Assembly: GCF_016124105.1 (NCBI RefSeq)
Contig: NZ_JADGMQ010000010.1
Location: 79,661-143,660 of the forward strand
DNA: 64,000 bases
Direction of reading: 5' to 3'
DNA from: Aquamicrobium zhengzhouense
GTDB taxonomy: Bacteria; Pseudomonadota; Alphaproteobacteria; Rhizobiales; Rhizobiaceae
A program made the position numbers and the translations under genes. Numbering within the stretch: the stretch's first letter is position 1; the number at the start of each line of letters is the position of its first letter. The notes under the pieces were generated by a model. It worked only from the letters and a program-made list of their open reading frames with translations, had not been told where the DNA came from and ran no database searches. This document shows positions 54,122-61,407 of this stretch, piece after piece.

Positions 54122-54639
54122 AGCTGATCCTCGTTAGCGACCCGCATCTGGTAAAACCTGGCGAAGAACTGTTCGGCTCGGATCCGCTCGCGAATTTCGA
54201 GGCGTGTATCGCCTCCATCAATCGCGAGCACGCAGACGCGGACCTGGTCGTCTTTGCTGGTGATATCACCAATGACGGTGAAGCCTCCGCCTATGCCGCT
54301 GCTGCAGACCGGCTTGAAGAGCTCGTCCCGCCCTATCGGCTCATCCCTGGAAATCACGACGAGCGGTCCGGCTTCGCGCGCGCTTTTCCCACTTCTATCA
54401 ATGAAGATGGCTTCGCCCACGCTTCGCTTGAAGTCGATGGGACGAGGCTCATTCTTCTGGACACGCTGTGGCCGGGCAACGTGGCGGGTAAACTTTGCGA
54501 AAAGCGGCTGGCTTGGCTCGACGGGGAGCTAGCTGCAGCATCCGATGCCCTGCTTGTAATGCACCATCCGCCATTCGAGATCGGCATACCATCTATGGAC
54601 GATTGCCGCTTGCGAGAGCCGGTGTCGATTTATGTTTGA
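54118..54639 (+). pseudogene. Metallophosphoesterase (GpdQ/CpdA-like), truncated by a transposon
   Basis: Calcineurin-like phosphoesterase start with SDPHL, GDITNDG, GNHD and MHHPP, i.e. four of the five metal-binding blocks. Residues after about 168 are read from the left end of the transposon (which starts at 54623), and the frame stops at 54639 with 173 residues, against about 260-280 for GpdQ/CpdA-like enzymes. The final GH-x-H block is missing and I do not see it on the far side of the element. It was the last gene of the operon, possibly a glycerophosphodiesterase; now probably inactive. Confidence 0.85.
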
Positions 54640-54654
54640 AACCGGGACTCGCGC
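54623..54654. repeat. Left terminal inverted repeat
   Basis: 32 bases matching the complement of 57339-57370 at 25 positions, including the first ten (TGTCGATTTA) and an inner GGGACTCG block. Confidence 0.85.
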
Positions 54655-54679
54655 ATTGAGTGTTATCAATGGGTTGCAT

Positions 54680-54750
54680 GAGACTGAAGTGTAACGCCTT
54701 ACGCTTCAAATGAGACTCCAGCGAGCATTCATTACACTCAAATTGAGATT
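54680..54750. repeat. Left-end subterminal transposase-binding repeats
   Basis: Three repeats related to TTACACTTCAATTGAGACTC: GAGACTGAAGTGTAA (54680-54694, shortened), TTACGCTTCAAATGAGACTC (54699-54718) and TTACACTCAAATTGAGATT (54732-54750). Similar units occur at the right end. Arrays of this kind are TnsB/TniA binding sites in related elements. Confidence 0.75.
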
Positions 54751-54766
54751 GATCGACCGGTCGATC
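54751..54766. promoter_or_regulatory. Palindrome upstream of tniA
   Basis: GATCGACCGGTCGATC is a perfect 16-bp palindrome ending 16 bases before the tniA ATG and abutting the last left-end repeat. It may be an operator for transposase autoregulation. Confidence 0.4.
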
Positions 54767-54782
54767 GACCGTAGTGTCGCGT

Positions 54783-56387
54783 ATGATCTCATCCTCGGAT
54801 TTCCCCGATCACGATGACAGCCCGGAAGAGTTCCTTCGATATCTGCTCCGCCGCACAGGCGGGCAAGTAACCGCTGAGGTTGTTGCGGCCGCGCGCGAAA
54901 GGTTTGGCATCCCGCGATCAACACTGTTTCGGCTGGCTGCGCGGTTCAGAAAGACGCAACGTGCATCAAGTTTGCGACCTAGGAAACGTGGTACGCACGA
55001 AGGCGCGGTCAGGCTCGACCCGAGAACTGAGCGCGTCATTGCCGAGCAAGTGGATGGCTTCTGGCTCAAGAAGGAGAAGCCAAGCCTTGCAGCGCTGTTG
55101 CGGCGTATCCGGGAAGTCTGCCTCACCGAAGGCCTCTCCCCGCCTCACCGCAGCACCGTCCAGCGGAGGGTCTCGGAACTTATTCCAATGTCAGCGGCCC
55201 GCAAACGCGGGGAGCGCGAGATCGAGGCCGCATCCACGCCAAGCCCTGGTCAGTTCAATGTCGCCAAGCCGAACGCCCTTTGGCAGATCGATCACACCAT
55301 TGTCGACGTCATCGTTGTCGACGGACAGTTTCGTAAACCCATCGGTCGACCTGTTCTGACAATTGCCATCGACGTCTGCACGAGAATGGTCGCGGGGTTC
55401 CATTTATCACTGGAGGCGCCATCAAGTACGTCTGTAGGCCTCTGCCTTCTGCATGCGGTCTACGACAAGACTGCCTGGCTGGATGAGCGCGAAATCGACA
55501 TCCCCTGGCCTGTCGCTGGATTGCCCGAGGTTCTTCACTGCGACAATGGCGCGGATTTCAGGTCACGGGCATTGTCCGATGCCTGCAAGGAGTATGGGAT
55601 GAGACTCCAGTTCCGACCGTCGGCAACACCGCGCTTTGGGGGGCACATCGAGCGGCTGATTGGGACAATGATGGGCGCCGTGCATCTGCTGCCCGGCACA
55701 ACATTCAGCAATGTGAAGATCCGGGGCAGCTACGATTCCGAGGGCCGCGCCAGTCTCACATTGCGAGAATTGGAGAAATGGATCGCCCTGGAAATCACAG
55801 GCAAATACCATCAACGCATCCACTCATCATTGTTACGCCCTCCCCTTGCGGTCTGGCACGAGCGGCAAGGTGAAGTCGACTTCAATCTGCCATCTGATCG
55901 AATGGCATTCTGGACCAGCTTCCTGCCTGGCGACCGGCGGCGCTTGCTGAAGGACGGCATTCATCTGGAAAAGATCCGGTACTGGTCTGACGCCCTATCG
56001 CGCGATGTCGGCCGCGGCGCCGAACTCGAGATCAAATATGATCCACGAGATCTTTCCCGAATATTCGTTCGCCAATCCGATGGTCGGTTTGTTGAAGCAC
56101 GGTACCGCAATCTCGCATTCCCGCCTGTTTCCTGGTGGGAGTGGAAGCATGCCAAGAAAATGCTTCGAGACCAGGGACGGCTTGAGTTGCAGGAAGAGGT
56201 TATCTTTGCAGCCATCGCGCAGCAAAGGCAGATAGAGGACATCGCGGCATCCTCAAGCGCAAAAGCGCGCCGTAATATCAAGCGCAGACCCATTGAATCG
56301 GGGCATCAGGAACATCGCCCCATTGCAGCAATCGATATGGCGAAACCAATCCATTCAGACGACGACACGGAATTTTGGGATCAATGA
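54783..56387 (+). CDS. tniA: TniA/TnsB-family DDE transposase
   Basis: 534 residues. N-terminal DNA-binding helices (EEFLRYLLRRTGGQVTAEVV), then an rve-type catalytic core with Asp170 in WQIDHTIVDV, Asp254 in LHCDNGADF and Glu290 in GHIERLIG (35 residues between the last two), then a Mu-type C-terminal beta domain. All three catalytic residues are present, so the protein could be active. A GTG at 54774 is an alternative start. It overlaps tniB by four bases. Confidence 0.93.
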   Translation: MISSSDFPDHDDSPEEFLRYLLRRTGGQVTAEVVAAARERFGIPRSTLFRLAARFRKTQRASSLRPRKRGTHEGAVRLDPRTERVIAEQVDGFWLKKEKPSLAALLRRIREVCLTEGLSPPHRSTVQRRVSELIPMSAARKRGEREIEAASTPSPGQFNVAKPNALWQIDHTIVDVIVVDGQFRKPIGRPVLTIAIDVCTRMVAGFHLSLEAPSSTSVGLCLLHAVYDKTAWLDEREIDIPWPVAGLPEVLHCDNGADFRSRALSDACKEYGMRLQFRPSATPRFGGHIERLIGTMMGAVHLLPGTTFSNVKIRGSYDSEGRASLTLRELEKWIALEITGKYHQRIHSSLLRPPLAVWHERQGEVDFNLPSDRMAFWTSFLPGDRRRLLKDGIHLEKIRYWSDALSRDVGRGAELEIKYDPRDLSRIFVRQSDGRFVEARYRNLAFPPVSWWEWKHAKKMLRDQGRLELQEEVIFAAIAQQRQIEDIAASSSAKARRNIKRRPIESGHQEHRPIAAIDMAKPIHSDDDTEFWDQ

Positions 56388-57262
56388 TTGAACTCCCGCA
56401 TCTTGCTCTAGGCGCTGCAGCACTGGCGAATGGACCGAACCATGCTAGGATACGTGCCATTCGATCTGATCGCTGGGTCGGCTTTGATCGCGCTCGTCGG
56501 GTATTACGCCATCTTGATGCGTTGTGCGACCATCCGCCAACAACACGGCCGCAGGGCCTCGCGATCTATGGTCACAGCGGCATGGGCAAGACAATGCTCG
56601 TGGAGAAGTTCAAGCGTGATCATTTGCCGACGATCAACCCCAGCACAGGCGTAGAGAGCATGCCGGTGCTGGCGATTACATTGACGTCGCGCCCAACAGA
56701 GCGCCGGATCTACGGGCAGTTGCTCATGGCTATGGGAGCCAGCATCAACGAACGTGTGACCCTTATGGAGCTTGAGATCCGAACCGTTCTCTTGCTGAAA
56801 AACAACAATGTGCGTGTTCTGGTGTTTGACGAGGTCCATAACCTCCTCGCCGGCACCCCGAGGGAACAGCGCGTGATACTTCAGCTTCTGCGATATCTGA
56901 GCAACGAGATCAAAGCCTCGCTTGTCTGCCTCGGCGTATCGGAAGCGCGTGATGCGATTGCCGGCGACACACAACTGGCCCGACGTCTGGATCAGTTTGT
57001 TCTACCCAGATGGAAGGCAGATGAGGAATTCCAGGAACTTGTAACAGCCATCCTGCGCAGCCTGCCACTCAGGCTTCCATCGGCTTTGTCGAGCCAAAGC
57101 CTACGGCACCTTTCCCATCTCGGTGACGGCATCACAGCTCGCGCATTCGGGATACTCAACGAGCTCGCAATCGAGGCGATCCAGAATGGTATCGAGCGTA
57201 TAACCGACGACAGCATCGAATCGTGGAGGCCAGCCTTGGAGAAGGAAGCGGCGTTCGCATAG
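56384..57262 (+). CDS. tniB: TniB/TnsC-family transposition ATPase
   Basis: 292-residue AAA+ ATPase with Walker A YGHSGMGKTMLV and Walker B VRVLVFDEVHN, the layout of TniB/TnsC/MuB-like target-selection regulators. The ATG at 56384 overlaps the tniA stop (ATGA). No TniQ-type target protein follows, so target choice would rest on TniB alone. Confidence 0.92.
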   Translation: MIELPHLALGAAALANGPNHARIRAIRSDRWVGFDRARRVLRHLDALCDHPPTTRPQGLAIYGHSGMGKTMLVEKFKRDHLPTINPSTGVESMPVLAITLTSRPTERRIYGQLLMAMGASINERVTLMELEIRTVLLLKNNNVRVLVFDEVHNLLAGTPREQRVILQLLRYLSNEIKASLVCLGVSEARDAIAGDTQLARRLDQFVLPRWKADEEFQELVTAILRSLPLRLPSALSSQSLRHLSHLGDGITARAFGILNELAIEAIQNGIERITDDSIESWRPALEKEAAFA

Positions 57263-57273
57263 CCGCCCAAGCT

Positions 57274-57370
57274 TTACACTTCATTTGAGACTCAGCACAA
57301 GCGAATCTCAATTGAAGTGTAACTTTTTTACGGAAAACGCCCGAGTCCCAGATTGAAGTGTAAATCGACA
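57274..57370. repeat. Right-end repeats and terminal inverted repeat
   Basis: TTACACTTCATTTGAGACTC (57274-57293), its inverse GAATCTCAATTGAAGTGTAA (57303-57322) and the terminal repeat 57339-57370, whose inner part again ends GATTGAAGTGTAA. The two inner units face each other, as do two of the left-end units. Confidence 0.8.
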
Positions 57371-57469
57371 CCACGCATCTTCAGACAAGCGTAGGGTGGA
57401 GATTTCAGGACGCTTTTTTTCCACTGCAGTAAGCCTCTAATCAGGATCATGAAGGAAAATGATTTTGAG
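57371..57469. other. Short spacer between the transposon and repeat copy A
   Basis: About 100 bases with no gene and no visible similarity to the interrupted phosphoesterase gene. Confidence 0.5.
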
Positions 57470-57710
57470 CAACGTGCCAACGACTTGATCTAAATCGCCC
57501 GAACGTTGTTTCACCTTGCCGCCAACTCCTTCCAAGATGCCGGCAACTCATCTCAGGTCGAAATAAATTGCGCAAACCCGATTCAGAGTTCGAGATTTGC
57601 GATTCTGGATTGGTTGTAAACGATTCCGAGTTCTGGAAAGACGCTACAAGCGCAAACGTCGTTTGCATGTGAATCGCCTGCCTAGCTCCCAGCCAAGCAA
57701 ACAGGCGAGG

Positions 57711-57734
57711 AGGCGCAGCAAAATTGCTGCGCCT
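57711..57734 (-). other. Hairpin in repeat copy A
   Basis: AGGCGCAGCAA and TTGCTGCGCCT form a perfect 11-bp stem around AA, downstream of the methyltransferase-like gene end. The equivalent hairpin in copy B (61117-61138) differs in sequence but keeps pairing. Confidence 0.65.
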
Positions 57735-57777
57735 GTCACGCATCCTGCCTATGCATAGCGTCGTGAGCTTGCTCTGG

Positions 57778-57858
57778 TTATGCCGTCAACAAGCTCGCCG
57801 AGTAGGCTTCATCATCATTCTCCCGCTCAAATGCTTCCATTTCGGCCGCGACCCTTGG
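57778..57858 (-). pseudogene. 3' remnant of a methyltransferase-like gene (copy A)
   Basis: The minus strand reads PRVAAEMEAFEREN, then DDEAYSASLLTA and a TAA stop, matching the end of the 74-residue frame at 61183 except for two residues. The homology stops abruptly upstream, where unrelated sequence is joined. Confidence 0.75.
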
Positions 57859-57859
57859 A

Positions 57860-58550
57860 ATATAAGAACCGGGGGTCGTAGACGCGCGTGACAATCACCT
57901 CGTCCACGATAAGCCTGCACAGCAGGCCCGAATACTCAGCTTCGTTTTAGTCGCTGAAGATGGTGTCGGCTGAAGTGTCTCGCACAAGATCTCGCGGTAC
58001 TTCTGCTCCAAATAGGTTGGTTACCGAGACGTTACCCGCGGGATGCGCGAGCAGCCAGGGCTTATCCGCAGGGGAAGACTTGTTGGACCGGCCTTAGCGT
58101 CTCATCTAAACGCCGCGCAATGTCCATCCTCTGGATGCTCCCTTCACCGGAAGAACCGCCTCGGCCACTGACCGACGCCAGCGCTGCACGGAGGTCAAAG
58201 CTCCGATCCGCCGGCATTACGCGTCACCTGAACAGCCTTATCAAGATGCTAGCCTGGAAGATTAGGTGTCTAGAGGATCATCAAAAAAGCCCCACGCCCG
58301 GACAAAAGCCGAACGCGGAGCCTCTGGCCGCAGGGGGTTGGATCTAGGTGCGGCCTGCTCTTCCACTATTGGAAATCGGGCGCGCATGGAAGCAGGCAAA
58401 AAGCCCCCCCATGGGAACTTGGCCAGGCGAAGTACCGAACGTGCGCCTGCGACCACGAAGGACCATCTCTTTTTCAGAAGCGGGCATGATAATCTTCATC
58501 TGTCGGGTTCGCTACGGTTCCAACGCCCCACAATCCGCTCATCGTCGTGG
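57860..58550. other. Gene-poor region with possible degraded coding remnant
   Basis: About 690 bases without a convincing gene. On the minus strand, roughly 58080 down to 57870, one frame reads like protein with normal codon use (PWLLAHPAGNVSVTNLFG, then CRLIVDEVIVTRVYDPRF) but has an in-frame stop, so it may be a decayed gene end. I do not recognise the family. The remaining short frames near 58120-58460 show no coding signal. Confidence 0.35.
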
Positions 58551-60140
58551 TTACGTTTTGCGGCTCCACTCGGTTTCGCTGGCCCGCGCAGGCGGTGGTG
58601 CATTCACCAGTTCCCCGATGAAGGTTGCCAGTGGGCGAATGTCCTCGTGCTGGCTAGCCTCCTCAAGGGCGGCCATGTAACGGTCGCGCTGGTCCAGCGG
58701 TATAACCGTCCATGGAAGCCCTGCCTCTGCAAGAAGCACATTCATGAGGAAACGTCCGCATCGTCCATTCCCGTCGGGAAAGGGGTGGATGTAAGTGAAA
58801 AGGAACGGCGCGACGACTGCTTTCACTCTGGGATCGGGTTCTTCTCCGATGCATTCAAAAAGCGCTTCCATGGCGTCCAGAATCACATGAGGAGGCAGCG
58901 GCACGTGGGATGACCCGCGAAGGTAGACGTTGTGATCGCGATAGCCCGCAAGCCTGTGCGCAGCGATGATACCGGCCTGGACCGACGGCTGGAACATCGC
59001 GCGAAACCAATCCTGATGCCTGACGGAGAGCAGTTCGCCCGATGGAGACCCATCGAGGATCTTCTGGACATCCGCCTTCACCTCTTCAAAAGCCAGGCGG
59101 TAGCCTTTCGCGGCCAGGGCATTTCGAGCGTTTGCGTCACCCGCATGCTCTTGGGGGTTCCAGGCCCCTGACTGTACCCGCTCGATGAGCTCTTGCGACA
59201 CCTGGTAGCCCTCGATCGAAAGCGAATTCAAGGCATCTGCCACATACCGCTCCTCGATCTCATTCATATAGCCATTGATGTCGTTAATGAGCCTCGTTTC
59301 AACGTTTATGGCGGCGACCGCATCGGGGGCCATGCGCGCCCACATGTTCTTTATCCGAATTGCAGCCGGCGCTGCTGCCTTGCGATTGTCCAACTGCGCG
59401 TGAGCACGATCATCGAAGGGGTTCTCCTCGAAAACAGAGTATCCAGCCGCTTCCATCGTCGAGAGAACCTCGTCAGCATCGCGGACGCGACCGAGGTGTC
59501 GAAGAGCACCCGCAATACGCCCTGCGACCGTACTCATCCCATTCCCAAGCAGGATGCGGAGCAGAGGCGCAGTCCCCCTCATCGAGCCAATTACTGCGAT
59601 GAAATCAGTCGGCGCTGCGACCCAGTTGACTTTCGCGCTGTGGACGACAGCCGCCTCCTTGGTCATTACGCGCAATCCACCATGTTCGACCGCATCGTCA
59701 ACGTCAGAAACACGCAAAAGGTATAGTGAGGTGTTCCCAGGAAGCTCCACTAATTGATTGTTCGCCGCTGGACTCCGGACGATGACCTGCTTCGCGATCG
59801 ACCAATTTTCTGCCCAGAGGGCCACCGAACTTTCTGCGGAGAGACACCAGTCCTGACCAAACCGATCTGTCAGGTATTCACGGACAAATTCCCAGTAGAC
59901 AGTGCTCCAGGCAGCGTCGACGCGTCGTCTGTCCGAAGGACGCGAGTTGACAGCAAGCCAGCCACGCATGATCTCTTCGACGAAGCCAGCCTTAGTCAGG
60001 CGTTCCCTATGTACCCGACTTAATGCACTACTTCGTATTACTGACCTCGTTCCCTTCTCGGTGATACCGTGCAATTCGTTAAGGGATGTGGCGAGAAGTT
60101 CGTTTGGTCTCATGCCTGGCATACCGGCTCCAACGGACAT
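58551..60140 (-). CDS. Fic-domain protein with N-terminal regulator-like domain and inhibitory motif
   Basis: 529 residues. The C-terminal Fic core has the full catalytic motif HPFPDGNGRCGR (452-463), expected to transfer AMP from ATP to a target hydroxyl. Upstream, Ser306-LSI-Glu310-Gly311 fits the class II inhibitory motif (S/T)xxxE(G/N). The first 170 residues look like a winged-helix/AbiEi-type module (SALSRVHRERLTKAGFVEEI). Start at 60140; ATG 60122 with GGAG upstream is an alternative. Four phased repeats lie just before the gene. No partner antitoxin gene is visible, in keeping with self-inhibition. Confidence 0.9.
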   Translation of the reverse strand: MSVGAGMPGMRPNELLATSLNELHGITEKGTRSVIRSSALSRVHRERLTKAGFVEEIMRGWLAVNSRPSDRRRVDAAWSTVYWEFVREYLTDRFGQDWCLSAESSVALWAENWSIAKQVIVRSPAANNQLVELPGNTSLYLLRVSDVDDAVEHGGLRVMTKEAAVVHSAKVNWVAAPTDFIAVIGSMRGTAPLLRILLGNGMSTVAGRIAGALRHLGRVRDADEVLSTMEAAGYSVFEENPFDDRAHAQLDNRKAAAPAAIRIKNMWARMAPDAVAAINVETRLINDINGYMNEIEERYVADALNSLSIEGYQVSQELIERVQSGAWNPQEHAGDANARNALAAKGYRLAFEEVKADVQKILDGSPSGELLSVRHQDWFRAMFQPSVQAGIIAAHRLAGYRDHNVYLRGSSHVPLPPHVILDAMEALFECIGEEPDPRVKAVVAPFLFTYIHPFPDGNGRCGRFLMNVLLAEAGLPWTVIPLDQRDRYMAALEEASQHEDIRPLATFIGELVNAPPPARASETEWSRKT

Positions 60141-60159
60141 AGCAGCGGCCAGTGTCCTA

Positions 60160-60244
60160 CACTAATTTAATGCATTCCTCTAACAATAATTTGCTGCATC
60201 GTCACGGCACTAATTTGATGATGTCGGCATGCACTAATTAAATG
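60160..60244 (-). repeat. Four 24-bp-phased repeats upstream of the Fic gene
   Basis: 13-base units start at 60160 (CACTAATTTAATG), 60184 (CAATAATTTGCTG), 60208 (CACTAATTTGATG) and 60232 (CACTAATTAAATG), exactly 24 bases apart. The second unit has three mismatches to the first. The array begins 20 bases from the Fic start and covers the only place for its promoter, so it is probably an operator array; the Fic N-terminal domain is a candidate binder. Confidence 0.8.
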
Positions 60245-60459
60245 TCGCAGCACTCGGACGTTTCCAGCACCGGGTTCAATTCCGGGTTAGCAGCAATATG
60301 ACACAGCTGGCTTCGGGACACTGAAGGTTGTTCAGAGAACTCCTAGTCCAGACTTCTAGCGTCCAAGCCTTTTAAATTGGTACAGGAATCGACATCACTT
60401 CGCCGAGACAGTCGGCGTATACGGACCATGACTTTGGCGAGGCACCTTGCATTAGCGGA
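60245..60459. other. Spacer between Fic repeats and repeat copy B
   Basis: About 215 bases with no gene or clear element seen. Confidence 0.4.
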
Positions 60460-60656
60460 CAACGTGCCAACGACTTGATTTAAGTTGCGCGAACGTTGTT
60501 TCACATTGCCGCCAACTCCTTCCAAGATGCCAGCAACTCATCTCAGGTCGAAATAAATTGCGCAAATCTGATTCAGAGTTCGAGATTTGCGATTCTGGAT
60601 TGGTTGTAAACGATTCTGAGTTCTGGAATGACGCTACAAGCGCAAACGTCGTTTGC
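60460..60656. repeat. Long repeat copy B, first part
   Basis: 197 bases matching 57470-57666 of copy A without length change and about 5 percent substitutions. It ends with the palindromic core CAAACGTCGTTTGC (60643-60656), where the insertion begins. Confidence 0.88.
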
Positions 60657-61058
60657 GGACAGGAAGCGGAGGGAAGCAGCTGTGACTAAAGAGAGGGCGC
60701 GACTGGAGAAGCAGCGCGTGCGGCAGAGGGAACTGCGCGAGCGCAATCGGGCTCTGAAACGGCCTTCGCGGGACGATTTTGCCCGGATGCTGCTTCACAT
60801 CGCGTTTGAAGAAAATGTCCGCAGCGGAAATTTTGCCGAGCTCGAGCGATTGCAGGACGGCCTCGTCGATAAACTCGTCAATCAGGGTTTCGACAAGGAC
60901 CAATGCGATCTCGTCTTTGAGGATTTAGTCGACAAATATAAACGTGGCTGGGATTTCCTCAAAAAAGTCCATCTGAGGTCAGGTCAGGACTAGACCGACG
61001 CGGTCTGGATGACCGTCAGTTTTCCTTTAATCTCGTACTGTTCCCCCCATTACTTCCT
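60643..61058. mobile_element. 416-bp insertion with 14-bp direct repeat and one small gene
   Basis: Compared with copy A, copy B has 416 extra bases placed at CAAACGTCGTTTGC. The 14-mer occurs at both junctions (60643-60656 and 61059-61072). The insert carries a 103-codon gene and no recombinase. It could be a small cassette moved by an enzyme acting at this near-palindrome (GCAAACG-T-CGTTTGC), or copy A could be the excised form. Confidence 0.65.
60682..60993 (+). CDS. Small charged helical protein in the insertion
   Basis: 103 residues starting at GTG 60682, seven bases after GGAGGGA. The first 30 residues are very basic (ERARLEKQRVRQRELRER), the rest is mostly helical (EENVRSGNFAELERLQDGLV) with no recognised domain. 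The frame is open back to 60628 across the 14-bp repeat, but the ribosome site supports the GTG. It is the only gene in the insertion. A DNA-binding or coiled-coil role is possible; function unknown. Confidence 0.6.
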   Translation: MTKERARLEKQRVRQRELRERNRALKRPSRDDFARMLLHIAFEENVRSGNFAELERLQDGLVDKLVNQGFDKDQCDLVFEDLVDKYKRGWDFLKKVHLRSGQD

Positions 61059-61264
61059 CAAACGTCGTTTGCATGTGAATCGCCGGTCTGGCTCCAGTCA
61101 GGCACGCAGGCGAGGAGGCGCAGCCAGATGGCTGCGCCCGGCACGCATCCTGCCTGTGTATAGCGTCGTGAGCTTGCTCTGGTTATGCCGTCAACAAGCT
61201 CGCCAGGTAGGCTTCATCTTCATTCTCCCGCTCAAATGCTTCCATTTCGGCCGCGACCCTTGGA
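61059..61264. repeat. Long repeat copy B, second part
   Basis: Matches 57653-57859 of copy A, resuming at the second CAAACGTCGTTTGC. Contains the copy B hairpin and the 3' end of the 74-residue frame. Confidence 0.88.
61117..61138 (-). other. Hairpin in repeat copy B
   Basis: GGCGCAGCC and GGCTGCGCC form a 9-bp stem with an AGAT loop. Compared with copy A, changes on one arm (CAA to CC) are matched on the other (TTG to GG), so pairing has been kept. It lies just downstream of the methyltransferase gene group on the minus strand and may protect or end its transcript. Confidence 0.6.
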
Positions 61265-61407
61265 GTGGGCCGGCGCAGAAATGGCCGGGTAAACAACGGG
61301 GTCTCCATCATCTTCTTGAAGTCCTCCGATGAGCCTGTGATCGCAAAGCGAATGGCAAGGCCGATCACAAGCGCCATCGGCGGCGGGAAGGCTGCCTGTG
61401 GCAGCAC
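61183..61407 (-). CDS. Remnant-like 74-residue protein resembling a C5-methyltransferase C-terminus
   Basis: Begins with GTG at 61407, overlapping the methyltransferase stop (TAGTG). The segment QAAFPPPMALVIGLAIRFAI resembles methyltransferase motif X (compare QIANAFPPIMARAVGVAIYN in the upstream gene), so this looks like the decayed tail of a second methyltransferase, not an independent gene. Its last 26 residues lie in repeat copy B. Confidence 0.55.
   Translation of the reverse strand: MLPQAAFPPPMALVIGLAIRFAITGSSEDFKKMMETPLFTRPFLRRPTPRVAAEMEAFERENEDEAYLASLLTA

Larger units (their letters stand above)
54623..57370. mobile_element. TniA/TniB-only transposon (Tn5053/Tn552-like), 2748 bp
   Basis: The element is bounded by inverted repeats beginning TGTCGATTTA, contains several subterminal repeats at each end, and encodes only a DDE transposase (tniA) and its ATP-binding partner (tniB). 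No tniQ, resolvase or cargo gene fits in the 108 bases left after tniB. The outer flanks (GCCGG on the left, CCACG on the right) are not a 5-bp target duplication. The host gene does not continue on the right, so a deletion or recombination followed insertion. Confidence 0.85.
57470..57859. repeat. Long repeat copy A (uninterrupted)
   Basis: This 390-bp stretch matches 60460-60656 plus 61059-61264 with scattered single-base differences. It holds the palindromic core CAAACGTCGTTTGC (57653-57666), a perfect hairpin (57711-57734) and, read on the minus strand, the last 26 codons of a methyltransferase-like gene. It represents the state without the 416-bp insertion seen in copy B. Confidence 0.9.

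Noticed and set aside
58266..58913. 215-codon open frame on the plus strand
   Set aside because: More than half overlaps the Fic catalytic region on the other strand; no ribosome site or domain.
60160..60244. CRISPR array
   Set aside because: Units are only 13 bases with 11-base gaps, no cas genes are present, and the position before the Fic gene fits operators better.
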